A stretch of DNA of 57,961 bases from Candidatus Kerfeldbacteria bacterium (lineage in GTDB: Bacteria > Patescibacteriota > Patescibacteriia > SBBC01 > CAIJZX01), in assembly GCA_903825245.1 (NCBI GenBank), contig CAIJZX010000033.1, forward strand, positions 1 to 57,961, written 5' to 3'. The notes under the pieces are model-generated. The model was not told the origin of the DNA, did no database searches, and was given only the letters and a program-made list of their open reading frames with translations. A program made the translations under genes and the position numbers. Below, piece after piece: positions 1 to 9,597 of the stretch. Every line of letters begins with the position of its first letter. The stretch's first letter is position 1.

Positions 1-1333
1 CATAATTTTCTTGGGTCAGGGTAAGTTTACTGACGCCACTCGAGGGCCAGGTACCATCAGCACTAGAGGTAGCGCTGGTGATGCTGTTAAAATGAAGCGC
101 CTTGGCTACCACTTGAGCGCAGGTGCCGGTCATGGCGGGCTGGCTCAGGAAAATATCATAGAACGGTGTGCCAGTCGTATCGAAGTAATACACCGGACCA
201 CCGGTTAACGGATTCATTTTTGTTTCCGGGAAACAGACCGTTTGTGTGATTGGGTTTGAGGTTCCCGTTTGTTCGCTCAACGTCATGATTGCTGGTGCCG
301 CCGGTTTATCCGAGGTAGTAAAATTGAATCCGGCGTATAGGGGCGCTTCGGTTTGTAAGGTAACAAATGAATCATTGTTGACGAACTGACCCAAACTAAA
401 GCGGGCCACCGGAATAAACGCGCGAATGAATTGATAATCTCCGGTCGCGTAATCACCAGGTTGCTGGACAATCGTTCCGCCGGTTACTTTCGTAACTTTC
501 ATCGCCCGATTCTTAATCGTCGCGCACGATTCAGTAGTCGTTCGTCCGTTCAACACACCAAAGCTTGAGTTAGCATACGTTGAACCATCCGTACCAACAA
601 ACAAACTTGTGACTGAGGTGTGACCGATACAAATGGTTAGTTTATGTGTCGGGGCGTTGTAGGCCTCATTTGCTAACCGATATTCCATGACCGCCATTTG
701 GGCGGGAAAACCAGATTGTTGAATGGGTTCAACTGAGAAGCTTGTATTACCGCCAACGGATTCAAGAGAAAACGATGTCGCGGCTGGCGCAGCGACGGTA
801 GCTGCTTTTAGTGGCGCAATGGAATACGTCGTTGCTCCACCAACGGGAGCAATAGAAAAAGTCGTCGAACCACCACCTGTATTTGCATTACCACCGATCG
901 AAAAACTCGTCGCGCCGCCGGAATTATTATTCCCTCCGATTGAGAATGATGTTGCACTGCCATTACTATTTGTCCCGGAGTCGGTCGCGGATTGAATCGT
1001 AAGTACTTGATTCGTCTTCGATGTCTTCATCTGTGTACCTGTTAGAACCGCTGATTGATCGTAGAAAATTGACGAACCGCCAAAGTACTGCGTCTCGGCG
1101 AATTGCTCATCTTGATTCATTATCGATTTAACATTAACCACTTGTGCTACCTTCAACGACGTCGCTGACGATCCCCCGCCATCGCCAAAATCTCCCGGCA
1201 CCATGAAGAACGCCATGGCCGAAACCACGAATCCCATGCCGATCGCCAAACCCAAATAAACGCGGGTACCCGCGACGATTTTCTGGAGGACCGCTGTCTC
1301 TTCAACGACGGGCGCCTCGGTGTATTGAGCCAT
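1..1333 (-). CDS. Membrane-anchored extracellular protein with FSI/FSV micro-repeats, C-terminus beyond window edge
   Basis: Not in the ORF track because it is open at the window edge. Reverse complement from ATG at 1333 reads MAQYTEAPVVEETAVLQKIVAGTRVYLGLAIGMGFVVSAMAFFMVPGDFGDGGG... and stays open to base 1. Confidence 0.85.
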   Translation of the reverse strand, partial: MAQYTEAPVVEETAVLQKIVAGTRVYLGLAIGMGFVVSAMAFFMVPGDFGDGGGSSATSLKVAQVVNVKSIMNQDEQFAETQYFGGSSIFYDQSAVLTGTQMKTSKTNQVLTIQSATDSGTNSNGSATSFSIGGNNNSGGATSFSIGGNANTGGGSTTFSIAPVGGATTYSIAPLKAATVAAPAATSFSLESVGGNTSFSVEPIQQSGFPAQMAVMEYRLANEAYNAPTHKLTICIGHTSVTSLFVGTDGSTYANSSFGVLNGRTTTESCATIKNRAMKVTKVTGGTIVQQPGDYATGDYQFIRAFIPVARFSLGQFVNNDSFVTLQTEAPLYAGFNFTTSDKPAAPAIMTLSEQTGTSNPITQTVCFPETKMNPLTGGPVYYFDTTGTPFYDIFLSQPAMTGTCAQVVAKALHFNSITSATSSADGTWPSSGVSKLTLTQENY

Positions 1334-1401
1334 ATTTTTTGGCTTAGTTTATATTAAAAAACATGTTTACTCAATTAGTATAGCACATTTTCAGGTATTT
1401 T

Positions 1402-1782
1402 TCAAGTACTTATTTTGGATACGTGGAAATCAAGTGCCAAAGAATTAATACAGTATCGCTGCCCGGTCGGTTTCGGACCATCGTTGAAGACATGACCAAG
1501 GTGCGCTCCGCATTTCGAACACAGAACTTCCAGGCAGTGCATCCCAAATTGTATGTCATCTTGAGTAGTGATATTCGCCTTTGCCGCCGGATCCCAAAAA
1601 CTTGGCCAGCCGGTTTGCGAATCAAATTTCGTGTTTGAGGAGAAAAGTTCTTGACCACAGTTCACACACATATACATTCCACTTTCGTGGTTGTTGAGCC
1701 ACTTACCACTCCCCGGCGGTTCCGTGCCTTTGAGAAAACAAATATTATATTGTTCCGGTGTTAGTGCAGGCGATGAATTCAT
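1402..1782 (-). CDS. msrB: Peptide-methionine (R)-S-oxide reductase MsrB
   Basis: CVNCGQELF, GWPSFW, HCLEVLCSKCGAHLGHVFNDGP, RYCINSLAL motifs. Confidence 0.95.
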   Translation of the reverse strand: MNSSPALTPEQYNICFLKGTEPPGSGKWLNNHESGMYMCVNCGQELFSSNTKFDSQTGWPSFWDPAAKANITTQDDIQFGMHCLEVLCSKCGAHLGHVFNDGPKPTGQRYCINSLALDFHVSKIST

Positions 1783-2363
1783 GAAAGTGTAGTTAAAAAA
1801 TGTTGTAATTCCTCGGCCGTCGTAAACTGATGTGCTTGAAAACCAACGGCAATCGCCTGCTGGACATTCGCGAGCGCATCATCTATGAGTAAACATTCCT
1901 CCGGACGGAATTTGTTGTTCCAAAGCATGAGCTGATACAATTCCGGATCGTGTTTCGATAATCCCACGTCGCAGGTAAAGATAAGGTTATCGAAGAACTC
2001 CGTTAAGGCATAGGCGCTGCGAATGACTTCTTTTTTATCCGTCGCACAATCCGTACACAAACCAAGTGTAAAACGATCTTTGAGACTACTAACAATACTC
2101 CACATGGCTACATTTGGCTGAACATGCAATTGATAATCACGACCGGCACGCTCGACGATTGAACCATAGTCGCCTTCAATCTGATGCCAAAAATCGTGTG
2201 GTGAGGTTTTGCCAGTTGCATAGTCATAAGCAAAATTTCGAACCTCGGCGATCACCCGTTGGCGGTCACCGCCATGTATCGCCTGTGCAAGTACCTCCAA
2301 TAGACCTTGAAAGTTCCGCTGATCGAGGACACCGTGATAATCGAAGTAGATGGCTTTAACCAT
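1779..2363 (-). CDS. HAD-superfamily hydrolase
   Basis: FDYHGVLD motif I and LIDDALANVQQA motif; start MVKAIYFDYHG preferred over the longer ORF; ATGA overlap with msrB. Confidence 0.8.
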   Translation of the reverse strand: MVKAIYFDYHGVLDQRNFQGLLEVLAQAIHGGDRQRVIAEVRNFAYDYATGKTSPHDFWHQIEGDYGSIVERAGRDYQLHVQPNVAMWSIVSSLKDRFTLGLCTDCATDKKEVIRSAYALTEFFDNLIFTCDVGLSKHDPELYQLMLWNNKFRPEECLLIDDALANVQQAIAVGFQAHQFTTAEELQHFLTTLS

Positions 2364-2415
2364 GGTTATAGCGTAGCAAAAAGAGCGGCAATTAGCCATT
2401 TTTCCAAGCACACTC

Positions 2416-2443
2416 TTGACATTTTTCACGAAAGGTGTAGACT
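2416..2443 (+). promoter_or_regulatory. sigma70-like promoter (TTGACA-N16-TAGACT)
   Basis: TTGACA 2416-2421, TAGACT 2438-2443. Confidence 0.5.
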
Positions 2444-2446
2444 CCT

Positions 2447-3481
2447 CGGTCTGAGTATTCCTGCGATATTTTCGCGTCGATGTTCAGCACGAACATTTAC
2501 AACTTGTTTGTAAGAGAGGACTCTAGCGGACAATCTCGTGCAGTTCACGAACCACCGCCACCACGGATCCTTCCGCCCTTCAATGGGAGCCTTCCAATGA
2601 GTCGGCTTGTGTGATGGTGTCTTATAGAAGAGAAACGAGATTGACGTCCTGACTCGTCGTGCATTTCGATTGCGAGTCAATCTGTGACCGAGGCCGCCCC
2701 GTGAGCGTTCTTGAGTCCTCTCCAAAGTATTGAGGGGTGAAGTGAACGAGTGTCGAGCAACATGGCGCGTTCATATTATCCTAAGGTCGGTAGGCCTGAG
2801 TTAACGGACCTGACCTGTGGCATCCCCTCATTCTTTTCCCCCGGCCTGGTGTCTGGGTCGCGCTTCCAATGCGCAGCATAGAGAATCCCCATAGGAAACT
2901 TTGTGTCCTGCGAGGAGGTCGAGCGCGCCCAGCACCAGGTTCTTCTTTCTGTAACATCCACCGTGATACAGGTAAACCCACAACGTCTCGGTTCAACGCG
3001 CGAACCGATGGACAAGAAAGTTCAGGTATCCTCACACGGCCGCCTGGAAAGTTCAGGCCTTGTCGACAAGCATACGACTGTGCTGTATGCCCTGTTGTCC
3101 ACCAGGTTAGATCACGATTGCCTGAGCCACTGAGCGCTCTTGCATCCCTGATGGACGAATGCGACCACCGCCCTCTCGGGTAGAAAGGAGTCTCCCCACG
3201 AAACGCCTCGTGACACTCAACCGCCTGACACGCACTGAGTGGAACGGTGGATGAATGGACAACCATTCGTGCCGCCATCGTAGGCCTCGAGCCCAACGAC
3301 CGAATCCTGATCATGTGAGTCCGTGGAGCTACACACACTACAATCCACGCGTGACTCCAATAGGATTCGTAGGGTAAAACACAAAATCAGTTTCGCCCCT
3401 TGAGATAGTTTACCGACATCACCTCTTCTGACTTGATGTGCGGGACCCGGATTGCGTAAGCGGTCCGGATCTTTTCTTTTA
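2447..3481 (+). ncRNA. Candidate large structured noncoding RNA (unidentified)
   Basis: No convincing ORF on either strand; promoter upstream, strong terminator downstream; long-range helix 2845-2863/2922-2939 and several local hairpins. Confidence 0.4.
3447..3480 (+). terminator. Rho-independent terminator
   Basis: CCGGATTGC-GTAA-GCGGTCCGG stem (9 bp with two GU pairs) followed by ATCTTTTCTTTT. Confidence 0.75.
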
Positions 3482-3577
3482 TTAGCACGGTGTCGTATTG
3501 ACGTCATTTTTTTGTGATGGTACTATCGCGCCAACAGTTCTTTTTTGCATCGACGGAACTCTCAGGGAGGCAATTTG

Positions 3578-4012
3578 ATGCGTAACATTTGGCAACGAAT
3601 TATGACCGCTGTTGCACCGCGTCAAGCGCCACCGCGGTTCCCCGTCTGTACGCACGAGAAAGTTCGCGGCAGTTTCACGATTCGCGTGAAGGGTGTCGAT
3701 GTCGTTCGAACATCGAGTGAACGATGCCCGGCGTGCGTCCAAGCGTGTGCCGAACAATGCTCGACCACCTGTGCCGTCTGCACACGGCCGATTGTACCCG
3801 GTATGCTCGTCGGACGTTCCGGTCGAACAGACTTTCCGCTCGTCCATGACGACACCTGCGTGGAAGATCCGAACGACTTCTGCGGACAGTGGGGTGAAGG
3901 CCGCCTCATCGGGCTCCATGAGTTCAATCCACATAAGTACGAGCCAGGCACGATAACACTCCACGACGTCGCCCGCCAGCAAGAGCATCACGAACACCGA
4001 CATCACCACTAG
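3578..4012 (+). CDS. Small Cys-rich protein with His-rich C-terminus (putative metal-binding)
   Basis: SD AGGGAGG before ATG at 3578; CPACVQAC..CSTTCAVC and HHEHRHHH tail; upstream TTGACG-N17-TACTAT. Confidence 0.75.
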   Translation: MRNIWQRIMTAVAPRQAPPRFPVCTHEKVRGSFTIRVKGVDVVRTSSERCPACVQACAEQCSTTCAVCTRPIVPGMLVGRSGRTDFPLVHDDTCVEDPNDFCGQWGEGRLIGLHEFNPHKYEPGTITLHDVARQQEHHEHRHHH

Positions 4013-4033
4013 CCCCCACGGACTAGTGTTTTT
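4007..4033 (+). terminator. Rho-independent terminator
   Basis: CACTAG...CTAGTG followed by TTTTT; contains the stop codon of the preceding CDS. Confidence 0.75.
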
Positions 4034-4069
4034 CTATTCAGCGGGGGTGAATTCTGGTACACTGCATCC

Positions 4070-5842
4070 GTGAATTTTCTCCGCCGCCATCTCCCAATAA
4101 TTCTCGCTGTTCTACTCCTCGGCACCATGTTCAGCCTGGAGGCAACAACCGCCTGGCACGAATCGCAAACGATTGACGAGGCGGTACATCTGTCCGCCGG
4201 TTTTAGTTATTTGAAAACCGGCGACTTCCGCCTCAATCCCGAACATCCGCCACTAGTGAAAGAATTAGCCGCTCTTCCCCTACTCTTCACGCCGGTTCGA
4301 TTCCCCAGTAACGACATTACCTGGCACACATGGGATCAATACAAGCTCGGGGCAAAATTCCTGTATGACAACGCGCTATCGGCACGCACGATCCTCTTCC
4401 TCGGACGTTTGCCCATCATGCTCATTTCTCTGCTCTTGGGATGGTGGATATTTCGCGCCAGCAAAAAACTGTTCGGGTCGTGGGGCGGCGTTATCAGCTT
4501 GAGTTTGTATACGCTTGATCCCGGTTTTATCGCCCACGGTCATCTTGTCACCACCGATGTTGCTTTCACCGCGTTTTCGTTTTGGACTATTCTTCGGTTG
4601 ATCAAGCTTTTGGAACAACCAACTAAGCGCCATGCACTGATGTTTGCCTTGGCAATGTGGATCGCCGGATTGTCAAAGTTTTCCATGTTACCGTACCTAG
4701 CGATCATTGTTATTGTCATGCTCTTACTCAAACTCCGTGAACCGAAACATCTAGTACTCCAAATCAAACGCGGGTTAAAAGTATTTTTCATTTGCCTACC
4801 GGTCGTTATTCTTCTAACCTGGGCGTTTTACGGTTTCGATATTCGACGACCGTCAAACGATCCGCGCATCGGTCAATTGTATTCCCAACGTCTTGATTAT
4901 CTGGCTACACACTCCACCGCAAATTTGCCGTCGATTATTCGCTTCGTCGTTAACACCGTCGGCAACACATCAACGCCGCTCGGCTCATGGCTCCAGCACG
5001 CCGACACCATTGTCGTTCCCGGTTACGCATTCTTCCGCGGCGCGATTGCTGTTATCGGTCACTCCATCGGCGGACAAGAAGCATACCTCCACGGCGAGTT
5101 TCGTGATCGGGGCTGGTGGTATTATTTCCCTATTACAATTGCCATCAAGTCGACACTACCGACACTGTTCGCCGGTTTGGCGGTGCTGACCATCGTCGCT
5201 ATTTGGATTACTCGCGCTCGACGTCGCGGCTGGAGCTGGCGCCGTATCTACACCGAAAGTGACCGAACGTGGTTTATTTTTTTAACAGTACCGATACTTT
5301 TTCTCGCATCGACCATGACCAGCCATCTGAATCTTGGTTGGCGCTATGTCTTGCCGGCCTATCCGTTTCTCTTTGTCTTGGCTGGCGCGCTAGCATCCGA
5401 AAAAGTTATTGCCTCGCGGCGATGGCGACTAGCGATGCCAGCACTTTTTTTAACAAGCATGATTGTCGTACAGCTCAATACCTTTCCGAATGAACTCGGA
5501 TATTTCAATAGTCTGATCGGCGGTTCAAAAAACGGACCGTCGTGGCTCCTCGACTCGAATCTCGATTGGGGACAAGACTTGCCGAGCCTCGCCGATTTCG
5601 TCAAACAGCACCATCTTTCCAGTATCCCCCTTTCCTATTATGGCTGGGCCAAGGTCGATGCATTTGTCGCCACCACCCACTTACCAACGACAGCCGAAAT
5701 AAACTCGGGAACAACAATCCACGGCTACGTCGCCATCAGTGTTGGGCAATTGTACAATCACGCTGGTACGTATTCGTGGTTACACAACCTAACACCGGCG
5801 GCTAAATCTGGACCGAGTATTTATATTTACCAGCTGCCATAA
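4070..5842 (+). CDS. Polytopic membrane glycosyltransferase (GT39/ArnT-like)
   Basis: GTG start; TIDEAVHLSAGFSYLKTGDFRLNPEHPPLVKELAALP N-terminus and many TM segments. Confidence 0.8.
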   Translation: MNFLRRHLPIILAVLLLGTMFSLEATTAWHESQTIDEAVHLSAGFSYLKTGDFRLNPEHPPLVKELAALPLLFTPVRFPSNDITWHTWDQYKLGAKFLYDNALSARTILFLGRLPIMLISLLLGWWIFRASKKLFGSWGGVISLSLYTLDPGFIAHGHLVTTDVAFTAFSFWTILRLIKLLEQPTKRHALMFALAMWIAGLSKFSMLPYLAIIVIVMLLLKLREPKHLVLQIKRGLKVFFICLPVVILLTWAFYGFDIRRPSNDPRIGQLYSQRLDYLATHSTANLPSIIRFVVNTVGNTSTPLGSWLQHADTIVVPGYAFFRGAIAVIGHSIGGQEAYLHGEFRDRGWWYYFPITIAIKSTLPTLFAGLAVLTIVAIWITRARRRGWSWRRIYTESDRTWFIFLTVPILFLASTMTSHLNLGWRYVLPAYPFLFVLAGALASEKVIASRRWRLAMPALFLTSMIVVQLNTFPNELGYFNSLIGGSKNGPSWLLDSNLDWGQDLPSLADFVKQHHLSSIPLSYYGWAKVDAFVATTHLPTTAEINSGTTIHGYVAISVGQLYNHAGTYSWLHNLTPAAKSGPSIYIYQLP

Positions 5843-5888
5843 ACCAACAAACACCGAACGCCTGTCCAGTGTTATTCTTTTGTTGTCC

Positions 5889-6254
5889 TTATTGGGTGAC
5901 GATGACTTTTCCAATCATCGTCGGATGGATTGTGCAGTGATAGGTAAACGTACCGGCGGTTGCGTAGGTATACGAATATGTTGCACCATGAATTAACGTG
6001 TCGCTTGCCGGACCGCCGTTATCTCCAGTCACCGTGTGGTTAACACTGTCATTGTTCGTCCACGTAACTGTTGTTCCTTGAGTCACCGTCAACGTGCTCG
6101 GCATAAACGTCATACCCTGAATTTGGACTTCGTTCGAGGCGATGGTGTTTACCGCTGTATTAGCGTTGGTCTGTTGATTCGACGAACAACCAGCACCGAG
6201 AACCATGATACCGATAATACCACTTGCTACAAGAAACCGACGATAGTGCTTCAT
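5889..6254 (-). CDS. Cupredoxin/plastocyanin-like lipoprotein
   Basis: Lipobox VLGAGC; NHTVTGD and YHCTIHPTMIGKV copper-site motif. Confidence 0.85.
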   Translation of the reverse strand: MKHYRRFLVASGIIGIMVLGAGCSSNQQTNANTAVNTIASNEVQIQGMTFMPSTLTVTQGTTVTWTNNDSVNHTVTGDNGGPASDTLIHGATYSYTYATAGTFTYHCTIHPTMIGKVIVTQ

Positions 6255-6309
6255 GCTTGGAAAATTAGTGATACAGCTATACTACGCCTTGTAGTAGAAT
6301 AAGGCAAAA

Positions 6310-6657
6310 CTACAGCTGTTTCGTTGGTTTCTTACGCTTCGACGTGCCACCGATAATAAATCCCGCACCGGCTAACGTCCAGAACATGAGACTGAGTGAC
6401 GGTCCAATACAATCGTCTGGCGTGTTAAACCCGACACAGCGTGGAGCAAAGAATTGCAGCCAAAACGCGCCATAGGCGTGGGTTACAACATTGAATCCGC
6501 GGTAAATACTACACCCAGTCGCATGACTATTGTTTTCGACACAGGTCATGTCCAACTTGGATCCGACAACAACAAACAATCCAATACCAACAATGACACA
6601 CGTAACTGCAGTGAGCAAACCTATTTTCCAGTTGAAAGAGAAACGAGGATTACCCAT
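6310..6657 (-). CDS. Small membrane protein
   Basis: Two predicted TM segments; ATG overlaps end of next gene. Confidence 0.6.
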   Translation of the reverse strand: MGNPRFSFNWKIGLLTAVTCVIVGIGLFVVVGSKLDMTCVENNSHATGCSIYRGFNVVTHAYGAFWLQFFAPRCVGFNTPDDCIGPSLSLMFWTLAGAGFIIGGTSKRKKPTKQL

Positions 6658-7322
6658 TATTTATTGTTCTCTCCTTCCGCTTGTTGAATAATTTCCGGAT
6701 GCATGCCTTCGAGTGTCTCGCGATCCGGAATGCCAATACCCTCCAGTTGATGGCTCGGATTTGTACTGCCGGTCATTAATGTAATATGCGTCGGCGGCGC
6801 TGCTAAGTGAAGCCCTAACATTGCATTCACCTGCACATAGAACTCGGAAATTTTTGGCACATCGGCTATTTGGATATAAGATGTCCGACGTTCGGGAAGT
6901 TCTTCCGGACGTGACGGGTCAGGCGGATATTCTTTTGTGATGCGCATCACTTCTTTCCCTAACTTCCACCCTTGATTTAGATCGGCTACCAAGGCGACAA
7001 TTTCTTGCTGCATGAGCGCTTGCTGCTCCGGAGTATTCTTGCGTAAGGCTTTGATCATTTCTTTTCCCGCTTTAAACCCGATAAGGGTAATATGAAACTC
7101 TTGTTTGCGATCAACATGTTCTTTTTTGGCCCGATCTTCAATCCTATGAACATCGATCAAGGCCGGATCAACATCCAACAGCAAGGTACCGTTTTTCGGA
7201 TTCCATTCTCCAACCTTCGATCGCTCATACGCCTCTTTCTGAGCTTGAGCCTGCTCTCGCTGTTCGTCGGTCATCATATCCTCTGGCGTTAATCCAAGCT
7301 CACTGTCTGTTTCGTGATTCAT
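6657..7322 (-). CDS. 2H-phosphoesterase-like protein
   Basis: Two HxTL motifs, FHITLIGF and THITLMTGS; start at MNHETDSE (7322) avoids overlap with the upstream gene. Confidence 0.55.
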   Translation of the reverse strand: MNHETDSELGLTPEDMMTDEQREQAQAQKEAYERSKVGEWNPKNGTLLLDVDPALIDVHRIEDRAKKEHVDRKQEFHITLIGFKAGKEMIKALRKNTPEQQALMQQEIVALVADLNQGWKLGKEVMRITKEYPPDPSRPEELPERRTSYIQIADVPKISEFYVQVNAMLGLHLAAPPTHITLMTGSTNPSHQLEGIGIPDRETLEGMHPEIIQQAEGENNK

Positions 7323-7341
7323 ATGTGTAGTAATAAATCGC

Positions 7342-7770
7342 TTATATACATTTTTTAAGTACCCGAAGAATTTCCTTCGCCACATCATCGGACACAGCAC
7401 GATCGGTTTTCCGTTCGTAATGATGACCAAACCGTTCATCGGTGAAGGTCTCGCCACCGATCTTCACCGATTTTGCATACCGCGGCCGGACATGCCAATG
7501 CACCAACGGATCCGGTAGTTGGTGCTGGTACGCTTCATTCATCAAACACGTCCAATTGAACATGGTCGCACCCAGACCATTGACGCAGGCGTACTCATAC
7601 TTCTTCATCACTTGCTGCAGATCACTCCACTCGTCGGCTGTTAGCTCGGGAATAGAAGCTACCGCGCGTTTGCAAACGACGACCGCTCGTCCCAAATATT
7701 CCTGATCATCCGTTCGCAAGCAGATCGTCCAATACAACGTTTCGAAAATTGTTCGTTCGGCGTCAGTCAT
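7342..7770 (-). CDS. HIT-like family protein
   Basis: VHWHVRPRY motif and HIT-like N-terminal region. Confidence 0.65.
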   Translation of the reverse strand: MTDAERTIFETLYWTICLRTDDQEYLGRAVVVCKRAVASIPELTADEWSDLQQVMKKYEYACVNGLGATMFNWTCLMNEAYQHQLPDPLVHWHVRPRYAKSVKIGGETFTDERFGHHYERKTDRAVSDDVAKEILRVLKKCI

Positions 7771-7788
7771 ACACAGTTTTCGTATTCG

Positions 7789-8508
7789 TTAACGATTGTT
7801 CCAATTTCGATAATACTGCGGAAAATTTCGCATCACGGGTGCCAACCGTGCCAGCATGTGGTCAATCGTAGATACAAATAGTTGCGATCGTTTTGTACCC
7901 TTAACCGCCGAGCGAATTATCGTTTTCATCGCTGGTGATGAAAAGGTTTGCTGAAAATACATGGGAACGATAATCATCGCCGGCGGCAGTATCCGGTTCC
8001 GCAAGCCGAACTCAGCTGCTATCAATTCCTGCGCAACAGTGAACGTGAGTGCGGACTGCACGACAGTATCGAATGTGCCACGTGCACACTTTTGCCGCAA
8101 GTGCCGCAATCGAATATAGGTATCGGCTAAAAATAGTTTCGGCGTTTCATATTCTCGAACACATTGCTTGACCGTAGCCGATATGGTCGCACCCAGGTTC
8201 TCCGGATCATAGACCGCCTGAAGGTTACTCCAGGCGTAGCAGATCGCCGGTTCCCGGCGCAATCGTTCCTCTACCTGATCGAGGCATACCGCGTCGACTT
8301 CCATATCCAACCGACCGTCGACGTATCGGATAAACGACGTTTTCCGTAATGTCACGACGAGCACATCAATATCCGACCATTCGTCAATTTCACCACGAGC
8401 AATACTCCCGTGAATAAAAATTGCCCGGACACCGGGTTTCGTTTTGAGAAATTGCACCAGCTCATCAAATCGTTTTTGGGTGTGTGTAATCGTTTGTTGT
8501 TTATTCAT
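7789..8508 (-). CDS. Nucleotidyltransferase-domain protein
   Basis: FIHGSIARGEIDEWSDIDVLVV (GSxxRG..SDID). Confidence 0.85.
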   Translation of the reverse strand: MNKQQTITHTQKRFDELVQFLKTKPGVRAIFIHGSIARGEIDEWSDIDVLVVTLRKTSFIRYVDGRLDMEVDAVCLDQVEERLRREPAICYAWSNLQAVYDPENLGATISATVKQCVREYETPKLFLADTYIRLRHLRQKCARGTFDTVVQSALTFTVAQELIAAEFGLRNRILPPAMIIVPMYFQQTFSSPAMKTIIRSAVKGTKRSQLFVSTIDHMLARLAPVMRNFPQYYRNWNNR

Positions 8509-8538
8509 ACAATAAGTATACCATATCGGCATCGGGTA

Positions 8539-8567
8539 TTGACAAAAACCCACGTGTATGCTATTGT
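8539..8567 (+). promoter_or_regulatory. sigma70-like promoter (TTGACA-N17-TATTGT)
   Basis: Directly read. Confidence 0.6.
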
Positions 8568-8625
8568 GCCACGTTTCGCATTCCCAAAATCCCTGTTACC
8601 TGTCCTTTTCCAAAGGAGTCAAAAC

Positions 8626-8946
8626 GTGAGTTACGACGATTTCGTGGCCGTGTTGCAAATCTGCATCGTTATAATAGCGTGGTGCGCACTTGGCTTCCTC
8701 AGTTGTTGGCTGAACGACCGAATCATGCCCAGTCAGTTTCCTGGACAGTTCGCGCCCTCGGAAGTCTGGGAGAGATACAATCGGAATTTGGACGACGTCC
8801 GAACGATGACTTTCTTTTCCGGGCCACTGTGGGGACTCGTTGTGCTCGTCGGTTGGCTCATCGTCCAAACAATCAAGTTCCTCTTCCGCGGTATCGCTTG
8901 GCTCGCCAAGCGTGCCAGCCGAACCAACGTGCTCACGATCGCCTAA
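8626..8946 (+). CDS. Small membrane protein
   Basis: SD AAAGGAG, GTG start, two hydrophobic segments. Confidence 0.65.
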   Translation: MSYDDFVAVLQICIVIIAWCALGFLSCWLNDRIMPSQFPGQFAPSEVWERYNRNLDDVRTMTFFSGPLWGLVVLVGWLIVQTIKFLFRGIAWLAKRASRTNVLTIA

Positions 8947-8958
8947 ACAGCGATCCAG

Positions 8959-8997
8959 CCACACGTGAGAACCATACAGGTCATCGTGTGGTTTTTT
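8959..8997 (+). terminator. Rho-independent terminator
   Basis: CCACACG...CGTGTGG TTTTTT. Confidence 0.75.
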
Positions 8998-9172
8998 CTT
9001 ACAAAAAATCTTCGTCGTCGGTATGATCCTCCACTTCGATCTATTTTGACCTGCCAGGACAGTTGACAATTGACCACCGGTTGTGATATGGCTAGAACAT
9101 TACTTCAGTATCTCCTACGGCCTGAGTTAGACAACTCAGCCGTGCGTTTGCACCTTAGCACAGGAGGCGGTC

Positions 9173-9445
9173 ATGTCGCTCGACGATCAAGAAGATACCA
9201 GCCATCTGGAAGAGCTGCGCCGAGAAGCACGCGATGAGTTCGGCCTGCTTCCCGAACAGTACATGCACCTCGACGAAGAGGAACTCGGCGGCCTGCTGTA
9301 TTCGTACGAAAACCGTACCGAAGATATCGACACGATGAACGACGAGGAGGACATCGGCAACCTGGACGAGGAAGATCTGCCCGAGGATTTCGAAGATAGT
9401 GAATTGCCCGACGTCTTCTCGGACGATGAGGATGAAGATGTGTAG
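9173..9445 (+). CDS. Highly acidic small protein
   Basis: SD AGGAGG; tail DEEDIGNLDEEDLPEDFEDSELPDVFSDDEDEDV; own promoter and terminator. Confidence 0.75.
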   Translation: MSLDDQEDTSHLEELRREARDEFGLLPEQYMHLDEEELGGLLYSYENRTEDIDTMNDEEDIGNLDEEDLPEDFEDSELPDVFSDDEDEDV

Positions 9446-9463
9446 TGTTCCTTGTTCTTCACC

Positions 9464-9493
9464 GCGCACCACTGGAAACTGGTGCGCTTTTTC
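9464..9493 (+). terminator. Rho-independent terminator
   Basis: GCGCACCA...TGGTGCGC TTTTTC. Confidence 0.8.
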
Positions 9494-9597
9494 TTTGTCC
9501 TAGCACCATTTGACAACGAGCGGATAACCTACTAGGTTACCACTGAAAATAATAGTGATGAACAAAGGTCATATCTTCCTCAATCGGAGGCAAACAC

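Noticed and set aside
2781-3338. 185-aa minus ORF and the other ORFs in 2430-3500
   Set aside because: Arg/Cys/Trp/Ser-rich, low-complexity-like composition typical of spurious ORFs; no SD or recognizable motifs.
2447-3481. RNase P RNA (rnpB)
   Set aside because: I looked for GAGGAAAGTCC-type CR-I and ACAGAA-type CR-V in both orientations and found only weak resemblances; the region is also about twice the usual length.
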